Positions 1 through 7,750 of a stretch of 19,427 nucleotides of DNA are shown here, piece by piece. Both the position numbers and the translations under genes were made by a program. Below the pieces are notes generated by a model that worked only from the letters and a program-made list of their open reading frames with translations, did not search any database and was not told where the DNA came from. Positions within the stretch are counted from its first letter, which is position 1. Every line of letters starts with the position of its first letter. Source of the DNA: an uncultured Catenibacillus sp. (lineage in GTDB: Bacteria > Bacillota > Clostridia > Lachnospirales > Lachnospiraceae); NCBI GenBank assembly GCA_934339005.1, contig CAKRHR010000049.1, positions 1 through 19,427 on the forward strand, in the 5' to 3' direction.

Positions 1-543
1 AGAAGAAAGGCAAAGCTGACATCCGGTACAGCAGGTGTACGTACACATATTCCAGAATATAAGACGAATCTTGCAATCGCGAAAGCGGCGAAAAAAGAAT
101 TAGAGAAACGCGGTTATAAAGTAATCATGCTCAGAACAACCAATAACTGTCCACTGTCTAATCAGCAGAGAACGAAGAAAGCCAATGCAAGTGGTGCAGA
201 CATTCATATTTGTATACACTGTAACGCATCAGGAGCAAGCGCACAGGGACCATTAGTATGTGTGCCAGGTAGTTCCCGTTACGTTGGCAAGAAGATTTTT
301 AATAGTTCTCGTAAGTTAGGCAGCTGCCTTTTATCCTCTGTTGCAAAGGCAGTGAATAAGAGAAGCCATGGAACGATTCGTTCGGATTATTACACAACAA
401 TCAACTGGGCTAAGATTCCTACAATGATTCTTGAGTGCGGATTCCTTACGAACTCAACAGAGGATCGTCAGTTGAACTCTGCGTCCTATCAGAAGAAGCT
501 GGCGAAGGGAATTGCTAATGGAGTAGATAAGTACTTCAAATAA
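1..543 (+). CDS. N-acetylmuramoyl-L-alanine amidase, C-terminal part (5' end outside window)
   Basis: The reading frame is open from base 1 to the TAA at 541-543, so only the C-terminal ~180 residues are present and the true start lies upstream. The segment matches the Amidase_3 fold, a zinc enzyme that cuts the bond between N-acetylmuramic acid and L-alanine of peptidoglycan. Visible landmarks are the zinc-ligand Glu in PEYKTNL (codon 55-57), a helix leading to the strand RGYKVIMLRT, the zinc-ligand His in ICIHCNAS (codon 217-219) and the catalytic Glu in ILECGFLTN (codon 433-435). The first zinc histidine (the usual DAGHG-type motif) would be just outside. An internal ATG at 127 would remove the first Glu ligand, so it is not a credible start. 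The protein probably acts outside the membrane in wall remodelling or cell separation. The next gene starts 29 nt downstream, possibly co-transcribed. Confidence 0.9.
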   Translation, partial: RRKAKLTSGTAGVRTHIPEYKTNLAIAKAAKKELEKRGYKVIMLRTTNNCPLSNQQRTKKANASGADIHICIHCNASGASAQGPLVCVPGSSRYVGKKIFNSSRKLGSCLLSSVAKAVNKRSHGTIRSDYYTTINWAKIPTMILECGFLTNSTEDRQLNSASYQKKLAKGIANGVDKYFK

Positions 544-572
544 AGAATTTCAGTGATAAGTAGACATAATAA

Positions 573-2876
573 ATGAGAGAAGAAATGAGAGCAGAAAAAA
601 GAGAAAAAAGACAGAGAAAATCGGTAATTTATTATTACATAGCGATTGTAATAACCGCTTTTTTTGGAACAGGCTTATCATTATATTTAAAAGGAGGAGT
701 GCCTTTTGTAAAAGAAGGCGCTCCGATTTTTATGAAGATAGCCGGTATAGTAGTAGTATTGTTGCTTACAATTTTATTGTATTGTAAAGCACAAAAAAGA
801 AAGTGGAAGATTGTTGGTGTGATTAGTATTGTACTTCTAGCAGCAGTATTTTCTTGGTTTGCATCCGGAATTTCTAAAGAAGTTGCATTGAAGCCACATA
901 CGTTGGATACACCTGAAACAGAATTTTCACGATATGATATTCAAGATGGACATTTTACAGTAAAAGAGCCAAATCCTAATATTATTAAAGAAATTAATGA
1001 GGATGTTTTAAAGAATGTTGTAATATATTTTTCCAAACCAATTGAACAAAATATAGCAATAAAAGTAATGTATACAAATAGGAAAGACGAGGACTTTTCC
1101 AAAGAAAAGAAAGTAAATTTCAAGGCACAAAAGGGAGCAACACAGGCCGTTGTACCTGTAGAACAAAGAGATGTTAGCAGAGTAAAAATCGTGATCGGAA
1201 AAAAGATAGGGGCACAATTTGACTTTGGCTCGATAGAATTAAATGGAAATTACCAGGAACGTCTTAAAGAAAAAGAAAGAGATTTTCTTGTCTATTATAG
1301 TATGTTTATAGCATTACCTTGCTGCTTTTTCCTGTTTGCCAGTTTAAAAGGACGACAAAAATTAGAGTCAAACATTATAATTAAAATCCTTGCATTTCCA
1401 TTTGCTTTATGCGTGCCATTAGGAATATTTCTCGCATTATTAGTAAAGTATTTAGTGGAATGGGTAAAAGTTACTTGCGGAGATGTTGCATTTTCAACGA
1501 TATTACTGCAATTAACCAGTCCAATTAAAGGAACAGACAGTGGAATTATACATAGCATTATACAGACAGCAGTGTTACCGCCTGTTATCTTAACTGTAAT
1601 GGTTGTATTATGTTATATATTTTTCAAAAGAGAACTTTATACATTAAAAATATTTTCACAGAAAAAAATTCCAAGATGGAGTAAAATTATAATAGAACTT
1701 TGTGTGGCAGTAATTCTTTTGCATACGATCCATGTGCAGGGAAGCGAAATCGGTATGTGGGAATACTTAAGAAATTCAAGAGAAGTGTCTACATTTTATG
1801 AAGACTACTATGTAGATCCGGATAATACTACTGTTACATTTCCAGGCAAAAAGAATAATTTAATTTATATTTTTATGGAATCAATGGAGAGCAGCTACGC
1901 AGATAAAGCGGAAGGCGGCACGATGGACGTAAATTATATCCCTAACTTGACAAAGCTTGCCAAAGAAAATGTGCAATTTTCTGATAAGGCAGATAAAAAA
2001 ATGGGAGGTCCTGTATGCTTAGAAGGAACAGCATATACAGCCGGTGGACTTGTTGCACAAACATCAGCAATTAATTTAAAAGTAAAAAATGCCGGAACAG
2101 TATCTGATACATTTTTGCCCAATCTCACAGCATTGGGTGATTATTTAGATAAAGAAGGATATCAGCAGGTATTTTTGTGTGGAAGTGATGGTGATTTTGC
2201 AGGGAGAGATGCCTACTTTAAAACACATAAAAACTACAAAATAGAAGATTATAATGCTGCGATTAAAAAAGGAGATATCCCAAAAGATTATAAAGTTTAC
2301 TGGGGACATGAAGATAAAATACTTTATGAAAGAGCAAAAAAACAATTAAAAAAACTCTCTTCAGAGAACAAACCATTTAATCTTACAATGCTTACAGTAG
2401 ATACCCACTTCCCAACAGGCTTTCTATGCAGTCTCTGCGATAATAAATATAATACAACCTATGGCAATGCAGTAGCTTGTGCAGATAAACAGGTATATGA
2501 TTTTATAAACTGGATAAAACAACAGGATTTTTACGAGAATACAACGATTGTTATCGTTGGAGACCATACGTCTATGGTAGATACCGGTTCAAAATTTTGG
2601 AAACCGTTAAGCGGAAGCTATATCAGAACAGTATATAATACGATCATTAATCCACAGTGCGCTTACAAAGAAGCTGCAACACAGAACCGTCGTTTTACAA
2701 CAATGGATATGTTCCCAACAACAATGGCAGCACTCGGAGCCAAAATCGACGGAGAACGCCTTGGATTAGGAACGAATCTTTTCTCAGGAAAAGAAACATT
2801 ACGAGAAAAAATGGGTGGAAACTATATAAACAAAGAACTCAAAAAGAACGATAAAAAATACAACAAATTCTATTAA
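573..2876 (+). CDS. Membrane phosphoglycerol transferase / LTA synthase-like sulfatase-fold enzyme (OpgB/MdoB type)
   Basis: A 767-residue membrane protein with about seven hydrophobic helices in the first ~400 residues and an extracellular alkaline-phosphatase-superfamily domain after them. The catalytic domain shows NLIYIFMESMESSY (metal-ligand Glu436 region), the nucleophile segment GTAYTAGGLVAQTSA (Thr486/Thr489), TVDTHFPTG, and GDHTSM (Asp664, His665). These resemble the E. coli glucan phosphoglycerol transferase OpgB more than Bacillus LtaS, whose nucleophile motif differs. The family moves phosphoglycerol from phosphatidylglycerol to a surface acceptor; the acceptor here is unknown. 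A stretch of ~110 non-membrane residues (about 115-225) between the third and fourth helices is extra to the standard core. The start is uncertain: ATG 573 has no clear Shine-Dalgarno, while ATG 585 follows AGAGAAG closely. It follows the amidase by 29 nt, which fits an envelope role. Confidence 0.85.
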   Translation: MREEMRAEKREKRQRKSVIYYYIAIVITAFFGTGLSLYLKGGVPFVKEGAPIFMKIAGIVVVLLLTILLYCKAQKRKWKIVGVISIVLLAAVFSWFASGISKEVALKPHTLDTPETEFSRYDIQDGHFTVKEPNPNIIKEINEDVLKNVVIYFSKPIEQNIAIKVMYTNRKDEDFSKEKKVNFKAQKGATQAVVPVEQRDVSRVKIVIGKKIGAQFDFGSIELNGNYQERLKEKERDFLVYYSMFIALPCCFFLFASLKGRQKLESNIIIKILAFPFALCVPLGIFLALLVKYLVEWVKVTCGDVAFSTILLQLTSPIKGTDSGIIHSIIQTAVLPPVILTVMVVLCYIFFKRELYTLKIFSQKKIPRWSKIIIELCVAVILLHTIHVQGSEIGMWEYLRNSREVSTFYEDYYVDPDNTTVTFPGKKNNLIYIFMESMESSYADKAEGGTMDVNYIPNLTKLAKENVQFSDKADKKMGGPVCLEGTAYTAGGLVAQTSAINLKVKNAGTVSDTFLPNLTALGDYLDKEGYQQVFLCGSDGDFAGRDAYFKTHKNYKIEDYNAAIKKGDIPKDYKVYWGHEDKILYERAKKQLKKLSSENKPFNLTMLTVDTHFPTGFLCSLCDNKYNTTYGNAVACADKQVYDFINWIKQQDFYENTTIVIVGDHTSMVDTGSKFWKPLSGSYIRTVYNTIINPQCAYKEAATQNRRFTTMDMFPTTMAALGAKIDGERLGLGTNLFSGKETLREKMGGNYINKELKKNDKKYNKFY

Positions 2877-2906
2877 AAATACTGATTTGTAGATTTGATG
2901 TAGACG

Positions 2907-3021
2907 AAAAAAGAAAAAATGCCATATCCCATCTGCTCTGTAGTCGCTGTGTTTAAAATGCTCATTCGCATCTTAAACACGCTCCGAAGCCGCATCTGGG
3001 ATATGGTATTGTTTCTTTTTT
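2907..3021. repeat. Hairpin 1 inside the palindromic element
   Basis: Bases 2907-2916 pair with 3012-3021, 2919-2931 pair with 2997-3009 with one mismatch, GTGTTTAA (2949-2956) pairs with TTAAACAC (2973-2980), and ATGC/GCAT close the tip around the loop TCATTC. A run of six T near 3016-3021 follows the right arm, so on the + strand it can act as a terminator for the upstream gene. Confidence 0.75.
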
Positions 3022-3196
3022 CTGACTACTCTAAATCCACAGTTGGTGAGAATGGGGATTGTCCAGAAGTCTATGGTTTCTATTTCTTCTGTTGGTATCC
3101 CTTGTTATTTTTCTTACGGCGAAACAGTTCTCTGATTAAAAACCATCTTCCCATCCAAGATTTAAATACTGATTTCCATCTGGAGTCAAAAAACAG

Positions 3197-3316
3197 AAAA
3201 CCAGAAATTTATATAGAAAAGAAAATGTGATGTCGGAGCCAGTAAAAATGCCGGTCAGGCATTTTCTACGCCGCGACTATCTTCACAATTTCTTTTCTAT
3301 ATAAATTTCTGGTTTT
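3197..3316. repeat. Hairpin 2 inside the palindromic element: perfect 28-bp inverted repeat
   Basis: Bases 3197-3224 are the exact reverse complement of 3289-3316. Between the arms is a smaller perfect hairpin, AAAATGCC-GGTCA-GGCATTTT at about 3244-3264. Read on the - strand this long structure lies just past the htpG stop codon and is a candidate terminator for it. The unusual length and perfection of the arms set it apart from an ordinary intrinsic terminator. Confidence 0.8.
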
Positions 3317-3356
3317 CGTTTCTTTTTTCGTCTACACGAAATCTACAAAAAAGTAT

Positions 3357-5330
3357 TTATTTTGTTAAAATTGTGAGGATTTTATTGGAACGTGCTACGA
3401 ATGCAGTCATTTCCTCAGGTTTTAATGGATGGTTTGCCAGGCGGGCAAGGTCATAAAGCTGCTGGCAGATCGTTGTAGTATTTTCGCTTTCGTCATTATT
3501 TAAAACATACTGTACAAGGTCATTGTTCATGTTAAGAACAAGAGTCTCGCCTTCGGCACCAAGTCCGGTAGAACTATTGCTCATTCCGTACATTTCCATC
3601 ATTTCAGACATACGCCTTGTCTGCTCGGAAACAGTGATCATGGAAGGTGTGTCCGCATTTTTCAGTTTTTCAACTTTTACGATCAGGTTTTCTACACCGG
3701 TTGCCTTTTTAAACTTCTCAGAAAGCTTCTCAGTAAGTTCTTTTTCTTCGTTCTCATCGATGGCTTCCTTGAAGTTATCCGTAAGTTCGGAGTCGATACG
3801 GAGGAATTTCACTTCTGGATTTCTCTGCTCTAAATGAGTGATAAATGTTGTATCAATCTGGTGAGTCAGATAAATGGCATCCATTTCCTGTTCTTTAAAC
3901 ATATTGATGTACTGAGACTGTGCAACTTCGTCTGTGATATAGAAGACGTTATTCTCGTATTTTTCTTTGCCGGCTTCAAGGTAGTCTGGAAGAGTGACAT
4001 ATTTGCCTTCCATGTTCTTGAAGATGATGTAATCCTTCATCTTATCATTGAACTTCTCATCACGGATGCAGCCAAACTTAATGAACGGGCTGATATCATC
4101 CCAGTATTTCTCATAATTCTCACGGTCTGTCTTACACATACCGGAAAGCTTTTCTGCTACTTTCTTTGTAATGTAATTAGAAATCTTCTTAACAAATCCG
4201 TCATTCTGTAATGCACTTCTTGATACATTCAGTGGAAGGTCAGGACAGTCAATACATCCTTTTAATAATAAGAGGTACTCAGGGATTACTTCTTTAATGT
4301 TATCTGCAATAAATACCTGATTGTTATATAACTTGATTTTTCCTTCGATTGTATCATACTTTGTATTAATCTTAGGGAAATAAAGAATACCTTTTAAGTT
4401 AAATGGATAGTCCATGTTCAGATGAATCCAGAATAAAGGCTCTTTATAATCGTGGAATACGTCACGATAAAATTCTTTATATTCTTCATCGGTACAGTCA
4501 TTAGGATGCTTGGTCCATAATGGATGAATCTGGTTGATTGGCTTAGGAGTATCCTCTTCCTCCTCTTCCTCAAGAGTTACTTCGGAGTCTCCATCTTCTT
4601 CTGTACCGTCTTCTTTGGAGTCAGCATCTTTTGCTTCTACATCAATTACCTTTTCTTCAGCAGACTTCTTCGCAGCTTCTTCTGCCTTCTTCTCTTCTTC
4701 TTCCTCATTTACAAAGTAAATTTCAACAGGCATGAAAGAGCAGTATTTATCAAGAACTTCACGGCAGCGGAACTCATTACAGAATTCGTAGCTGTCATCG
4801 TTCAGATACAGAGTGATAGTAGTACCACGTTCTGCTTTGTCACCATCTTCCATGTCAAACTCTGTGCCGCCGTCACATTCCCAGTGAACTGGCTTAGCCC
4901 CTTCTTTATAAGAAAGCGTATCGATCGTAACCTTGTCAGCGACCATAAATGCAGAGTAGAAACCAAGACCAAAGTGGCCGATGATCTGTTCATCGCTTGC
5001 TTTATCTTTATACTGTTCCATAAAAGCAGCAGCACCGGAAAAAGCAATCTGGTTAATGTACTCGTCAACTTCTTCCTCTGTCATACCGATACCGTTATCG
5101 ATAAAAGTAAGAGTCTTGTCTGTAGGATTAATACGAACCTCTACTTTGTACTTCTCATCGTCAGCCTCTTCAAACTCACCCATAACAGCAAGCTTCTTAA
5201 GCTTTGTAACCGCATCGCATCCGTTACTCACTAATTCGCGGATAAAAATATCGTGGTCAGAATAGAGCCACTTCTTTATGATAGGAAAAATATTTTCACT
5301 GTTAATTGATAAACTTCCCTGTTTAGCCAT
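3357..5330 (-). CDS. htpG: Molecular chaperone HtpG (bacterial Hsp90)
   Basis: A 657-residue cytoplasmic ATP-dependent chaperone. The N-terminal GHKL ATPase domain shows RELVSNGCDA (Glu32, Asn36), DNGIGMT (78-84) and GHFGLGFYSAF (118-128). The middle domain begins near 266 with LWTKHPNDCTDEEYKEFY and contains the catalytic loop NVSRSALQND (Arg371). A C-terminal dimerisation domain follows. Residues ~209-260 form a strongly acidic, low-complexity linker between the N and middle domains, ending in a run of Glu; E. coli HtpG (624 residues) lacks this, which explains the greater length. The start at 5330 is chosen because MAKQGSLSIN matches the family N-terminus and AAGGAGA lies 8 nt upstream; the frame continues upstream to 5444 but that extension overlaps the promoter. 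The gene is single, convergent with the phosphoglycerol transferase gene and divergent from the reductase gene, and has a CIRCE operator. Confidence 0.97.
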   Translation of the reverse strand: MAKQGSLSINSENIFPIIKKWLYSDHDIFIRELVSNGCDAVTKLKKLAVMGEFEEADDEKYKVEVRINPTDKTLTFIDNGIGMTEEEVDEYINQIAFSGAAAFMEQYKDKASDEQIIGHFGLGFYSAFMVADKVTIDTLSYKEGAKPVHWECDGGTEFDMEDGDKAERGTTITLYLNDDSYEFCNEFRCREVLDKYCSFMPVEIYFVNEEEEEKKAEEAAKKSAEEKVIDVEAKDADSKEDGTEEDGDSEVTLEEEEEEDTPKPINQIHPLWTKHPNDCTDEEYKEFYRDVFHDYKEPLFWIHLNMDYPFNLKGILYFPKINTKYDTIEGKIKLYNNQVFIADNIKEVIPEYLLLLKGCIDCPDLPLNVSRSALQNDGFVKKISNYITKKVAEKLSGMCKTDRENYEKYWDDISPFIKFGCIRDEKFNDKMKDYIIFKNMEGKYVTLPDYLEAGKEKYENNVFYITDEVAQSQYINMFKEQEMDAIYLTHQIDTTFITHLEQRNPEVKFLRIDSELTDNFKEAIDENEEKELTEKLSEKFKKATGVENLIVKVEKLKNADTPSMITVSEQTRRMSEMMEMYGMSNSSTGLGAEGETLVLNMNNDLVQYVLNNDESENTTTICQQLYDLARLANHPLKPEEMTAFVARSNKILTILTK

Positions 5331-5338
5331 AATAAACA

Positions 5339-5345
5339 TCTCCTT
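5339..5345 (-). promoter_or_regulatory. htpG ribosome binding site
   Basis: AAGGAGA on the - strand with an 8-nt spacer to the ATG at 5330. It decides the start: an in-frame ATG at 5338 sits directly on the Shine-Dalgarno and would be badly spaced. Confidence 0.85.
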
Positions 5346-5415
5346 AAAATTAATATATAAAAGTAGACAAATATTTATAGAATATCGTCTTTGTATTTTT
5401 ATCAATACCATTCTT

Positions 5416-5444
5416 ATACTAATACCACGAAACCGGAATGTCAA
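5416..5444 (-). promoter_or_regulatory. Probable sigma-A promoter of htpG
   Basis: On the - strand a perfect TTGACA (5444-5439) and TAGTAT (5421-5416, four of six matches to TATAAT) are separated by 17 nt. It lies 7 nt downstream of the CIRCE element and ~85 nt before the start codon, giving a leader of roughly 75-80 nt. Confidence 0.75.
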
Positions 5445-5451
5445 GGAAAAA

Positions 5452-5478
5452 TTAGCACTCAGTTGAAAAGAGTGCTAA
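5452..5478. promoter_or_regulatory. CIRCE operator (HrcA binding site)
   Basis: TTAGCACTC (5452-5460), nine spacer bases, GAGTGCTAA (5470-5478): a perfect match to the consensus operator bound by the heat-shock repressor HrcA. It sits just upstream of the htpG -35 box and ~190 nt upstream of the divergent reductase start, so htpG is the likely target. HrcA itself is not in the window. Confidence 0.95.
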
Positions 5479-5568
5479 CAACTTTGCTGTTTTACATCAT
5501 TACGCTCATGTTTGCAACATATCTGCCATAGCTTTACATACTTTTCCTCCATGGTTTTAGATGTACTA

Positions 5569-5598
5569 TTGGAAATTTATGTTGTAGCGTGCTATAAT
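5569..5598 (+). promoter_or_regulatory. Candidate promoter of the sulfite/nitrite reductase gene
   Basis: A perfect TATAAT at 5593-5598 with TTGGAA at 5569-5574 (18-nt spacing, weak -35). The transcript would start near 5605, just before the three 12-bp repeats, leaving a leader of ~60 nt. Confidence 0.55.
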
Positions 5599-5613
5599 TT
5601 CACCATTAGTAAC

Positions 5614-5649
5614 AATACTTAAGATAATACTTAAAATAATACTTAAATA
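5614..5649 (+). repeat. Three tandem 12-bp repeats in the reductase leader
   Basis: AATACTTAAGAT (5614-5625), AATACTTAAAAT (5626-5637) and AATACTTAAATA (5638-5649) lie head to tail between the candidate -10 box and the start codon. The core AATACTTAA is identical in all three. The spacing and position suit a regulator binding site in the early transcribed region; no known operator was recognised. Confidence 0.8.
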
Positions 5650-5665
5650 GAAAGCGAGAAGAGGA

Positions 5666-7258
5666 ATGAATCAGAGTTTAATGACAGAATTTAAGGAAGA
5701 CTTAAAAGATTTTAGAGAGATGACAGAGAAGTTTTATGCGAAGGAAGTCAGCGTAAAGGATTATAAAGGCTTTTCCGGTGGATTTGGCAGTTACGCACAA
5801 AGGGGAGGAGAGGCGAGTATGCTTCGTCTTCGTATGCCGGGCGGAAGAATTACAAAGGAGAAGTTAAAGTTTTTAGTTGATGCGATCGCTGCTTATGATG
5901 TTAGAAGAGTGCATCTTACGACCTGTCAGACTGTGCAGTTCCATGATCTTGGCATGAAGGCAGTCTGTGACATTATGGAGCAGGCGATGGAAGTTGGCAT
6001 CGTTACCCGTGGTGGTGGCGGAGATTTCCCAAGAAATGTAATGGTATCCCCGCTATCCGGTGTAGAACAGGGCGAGTATTTTGATGTGCTTCCTTATGCG
6101 GAAAGAGCCGGAGACTATCTGATGGGAATCATTAAAACAGTCAAGCTTCCGAGAAAGTTAAAGGTAGGATTTTCAAATTCTCCGGCAAATGTAACCCATG
6201 CGACATTCCGTGATCTTGGCTTTGTGGCAAAGGAAAACGGTCGCTTTGATGTATACAGTGCCGGTGGGCTTGGAAATAACTACAAGATGGGTGTAAAAGT
6301 AGCAGAAGATGTGAAGCCGGAAGAAGTTCTTTACTATGTAGAGGCGATGGTCCGTACGTTTACAACTTACGGTAATTATGAAAGCCGGGCAAAGTCAAGA
6401 ACAAGATATATGCAGGAAACATTAGGCGTAGAAGGCTATAAAAAAGCCTATCAGGAAAAGCTTATGGAAGTAAAAGCAGAGGTAAAAGACGCTCTTCTTA
6501 TAAAAGAAACGCAGGTACACTCAAAGCAAGGAGACGATGCCAAAGAAGCAGGCAATGACAATAAAAATGTAACAGCCTATCCGCAGACAGAAAGCGCATC
6601 AGAGCGTGTGATTGCGCAGAAACAAGCAGGACGTTATGCGGTTGCCTATCATCCAATCGGTGGAATGGTTCCGGCACAGAAGTTTGGGGAAATCTATGCC
6701 GTAATTAAAGATGCAGCGAATGCAGAAGTTCGTGTCGCACCCGATGAGACCTTATATATTATTAATCTAGAGGAAGAGCAGGCAGAAAGAATACATAAGA
6801 TTACAGCAGACGGTGCGAAGAATCTGTTTGAAACTTCGGTATCCTGTATCGGAAGTACCGTCTGCCAGATCGGCTTAAGAGATTCCCAGGGTTTACTTGC
6901 AAGCATAGTAGAAGCGGTAGAGCCATATCACTTTGCAGATGGCGTACTGCCAAGAATCCATATATCCGGCTGTCCATCTTCCTGTGGAACGCACCAGATT
7001 GGAAAACTGGGCTTTCGTGGCGCATCAAAGAGCGTGAACGGAAAAGCAGAGCCTGCATTCGCATTTTATGTGAACGGACAGGATGCACAGGGAGAAGAAA
7101 GATTTGGAGAAGAGTGGGGCATTATGCTTGCTACAGATATTCCAAAGTTCTTTATTGAACTGGGCAAGGTTATTTCCGAGGGAAAGCTTAGCTATGAACG
7201 ATGGTACGAGAATAATCAGGATGCATTAAAAGAAATTGCCGCAACATATTTGCAGTAA
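5666..7258 (+). CDS. Nitrite/sulfite reductase, siroheme and [4Fe-4S] hemoprotein
   Basis: A 530-residue cytoplasmic protein with the two ferredoxin-like half-domains and two siroheme/4Fe-4S domains of the assimilatory reductase family (six-electron reduction of sulfite to sulfide or nitrite to ammonia). The cluster ligands are visible as C394-x5-C400 (CIGSTVC) and C436-x3-C440 (CPSSC), the same spacing as E. coli CysI. N-terminal siroheme-contact regions include LTTCQTVQFHDL and TRGGGGDFPRNV. Residues ~275-310 form a polar, low-complexity linker between the two halves. No NADPH-flavoprotein partner is adjacent, so a ferredoxin is the probable donor (inference). Whether sulfite or nitrite is the main substrate cannot be told from sequence. 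AGAGGA immediately precedes ATG 5666. The gene stands alone, divergent from htpG. Confidence 0.92.
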   Translation: MNQSLMTEFKEDLKDFREMTEKFYAKEVSVKDYKGFSGGFGSYAQRGGEASMLRLRMPGGRITKEKLKFLVDAIAAYDVRRVHLTTCQTVQFHDLGMKAVCDIMEQAMEVGIVTRGGGGDFPRNVMVSPLSGVEQGEYFDVLPYAERAGDYLMGIIKTVKLPRKLKVGFSNSPANVTHATFRDLGFVAKENGRFDVYSAGGLGNNYKMGVKVAEDVKPEEVLYYVEAMVRTFTTYGNYESRAKSRTRYMQETLGVEGYKKAYQEKLMEVKAEVKDALLIKETQVHSKQGDDAKEAGNDNKNVTAYPQTESASERVIAQKQAGRYAVAYHPIGGMVPAQKFGEIYAVIKDAANAEVRVAPDETLYIINLEEEQAERIHKITADGAKNLFETSVSCIGSTVCQIGLRDSQGLLASIVEAVEPYHFADGVLPRIHISGCPSSCGTHQIGKLGFRGASKSVNGKAEPAFAFYVNGQDAQGEERFGEEWGIMLATDIPKFFIELGKVISEGKLSYERWYENNQDALKEIAATYLQ

Positions 7259-7421
7259 TTTATAGTAAAAAATCAACAATATTATAAATGACATATATAT
7301 AAATTAATGATAAAATTCTCATTAATAATCAAAATAATAGAGAAAATGCTTCGGAATTATTAGTATATTGTTGCAAAATAATATAAAAATATAAACAATT
7401 AATAAAAAATTAATAATATAG

Positions 7422-7450
7422 TTGGAATAATTGGCTTTTTGTGATAAAAT
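7422..7450 (+). promoter_or_regulatory. Candidate promoter of the pilus locus
   Basis: TTGGAA (7422-7427) and TAAAAT (7445-7450) with an exact 17-nt spacer, behind a long A/T-rich stretch that could act as an UP element. Transcription would begin near 7457, ~300 nt ahead of the adhesin start codon. Confidence 0.55.
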
Positions 7451-7465
7451 AGTGAAAAGCTAAGG

Positions 7466-7497
7466 AAGAATCCACTAGATGTAGTGATTCTTTTATT
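7466..7497 (+). terminator. Terminator-like hairpin ~10 nt into the pilus leader
   Basis: AAGAATC-(C)-ACTA pairs with TAGTGATTCTT: an 11-bp stem with one bulged C, loop GATG, then TTTTATTT. It starts about ten bases after the predicted transcript start and would release an RNA of ~40 nt unless bypassed. An attenuator is one reading; a plain terminator for RNA from upstream is another. Confidence 0.6.
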
Positions 7498-7530
7498 TAC
7501 CACGGATGCTATCATTCGCAGGATAAACTT

Positions 7531-7562
7531 TTGACATAAAGCGGGGCAGTTCACAATAGAAT
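7531..7562 (+). promoter_or_regulatory. Weak second promoter candidate before the adhesin
   Basis: A perfect TTGACA at 7531-7536, with TAGAAT at 7557-7562 but a 20-nt spacer, longer than normal. It would allow transcription that avoids the 7466-7497 hairpin. Confidence 0.3.
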
Positions 7563-7735
7563 ATAGGGATGGATGTAACAGTAAGAGGAAGAATGTGGGG
7601 TTCGGATTCTTACGGAGAACGCATGAAAGATATCCAGAATATGTTTTTTTGGGGACTGCATGCTTTAAGATGTTTTAATTCAGATTAGAGTGTCACGGCA
7701 ATCGAGGACAGTAATCCAGGACATAGAACAATCTA

Positions 7736-7750
7736 AAAGAAAGCGGGGAA
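7736..7750 (+). promoter_or_regulatory. Shared 15-mer / divergent ribosome binding site of the adhesin
   Basis: AAAGAAAGCGGGGAA ends 6 nt before the adhesin ATG. The identical 15-mer sits at the same distance before the major pilin ATG (13872-13886). The core AAGCGGG pairs with the anti-Shine-Dalgarno with one mismatch and one G-U pair, so it is a weaker but plausible ribosome site. Confidence 0.6.

Larger units (their letters stand above)
2877..3358. repeat. Large nested palindromic element (MITE-like) filling a convergent intergenic gap
   Basis: The ends form an imperfect inverted repeat: 2888-2916 pairs with 3319-3347 at 27 of 29 positions (counted by hand), and beyond a 4-nt mismatch AAATACT (2877-2883) pairs with AGTATTT (3352-3358). 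Inside are two further long hairpins, listed separately. The element begins right after the TAA of the phosphoglycerol transferase gene and overlaps the stop codon of htpG at the other end, so it is the entire gap between two convergent genes. A 12-mer, AAATACTGATTT, occurs at 2877-2888 and again at 3164-3175. No transposase is encoded. I see no clear target-site duplication around the outer ends. It may serve as a bidirectional terminator whatever its origin. That it is mobile is inference. Confidence 0.7.

Noticed and set aside
2919..3230. 103-residue open frame inside the palindromic element
   Set aside because: It runs through both hairpin arms, has no ribosome site and no recognisable domain; its composition follows from the inverted repeats. 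If translated it would be an element-borne peptide, but nothing supports that.
4524..5234. 236-residue + strand frame opposite htpG
   Set aside because: It is the antisense of a strongly conserved chaperone gene; Phe/Ser-rich sequence is a reverse-strand artefact of the Glu/Lys-rich linker and core.
5331..5444. N-terminal extension of HtpG from an ATG at 5444
   Set aside because: The extension overlaps the -10 and -35 boxes, does not resemble any HtpG N-terminus, and a well-spaced AAGGAGA precedes MAKQGS.
7274..7373. Inverted repeats (CAACAATAT/ATATTGTTG) as borders of an invertible promoter
   Set aside because: Only 9 bp in extremely AT-rich DNA, with no recombinase gene nearby, and the promoter candidate lies outside the pair. 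Chance is more likely.
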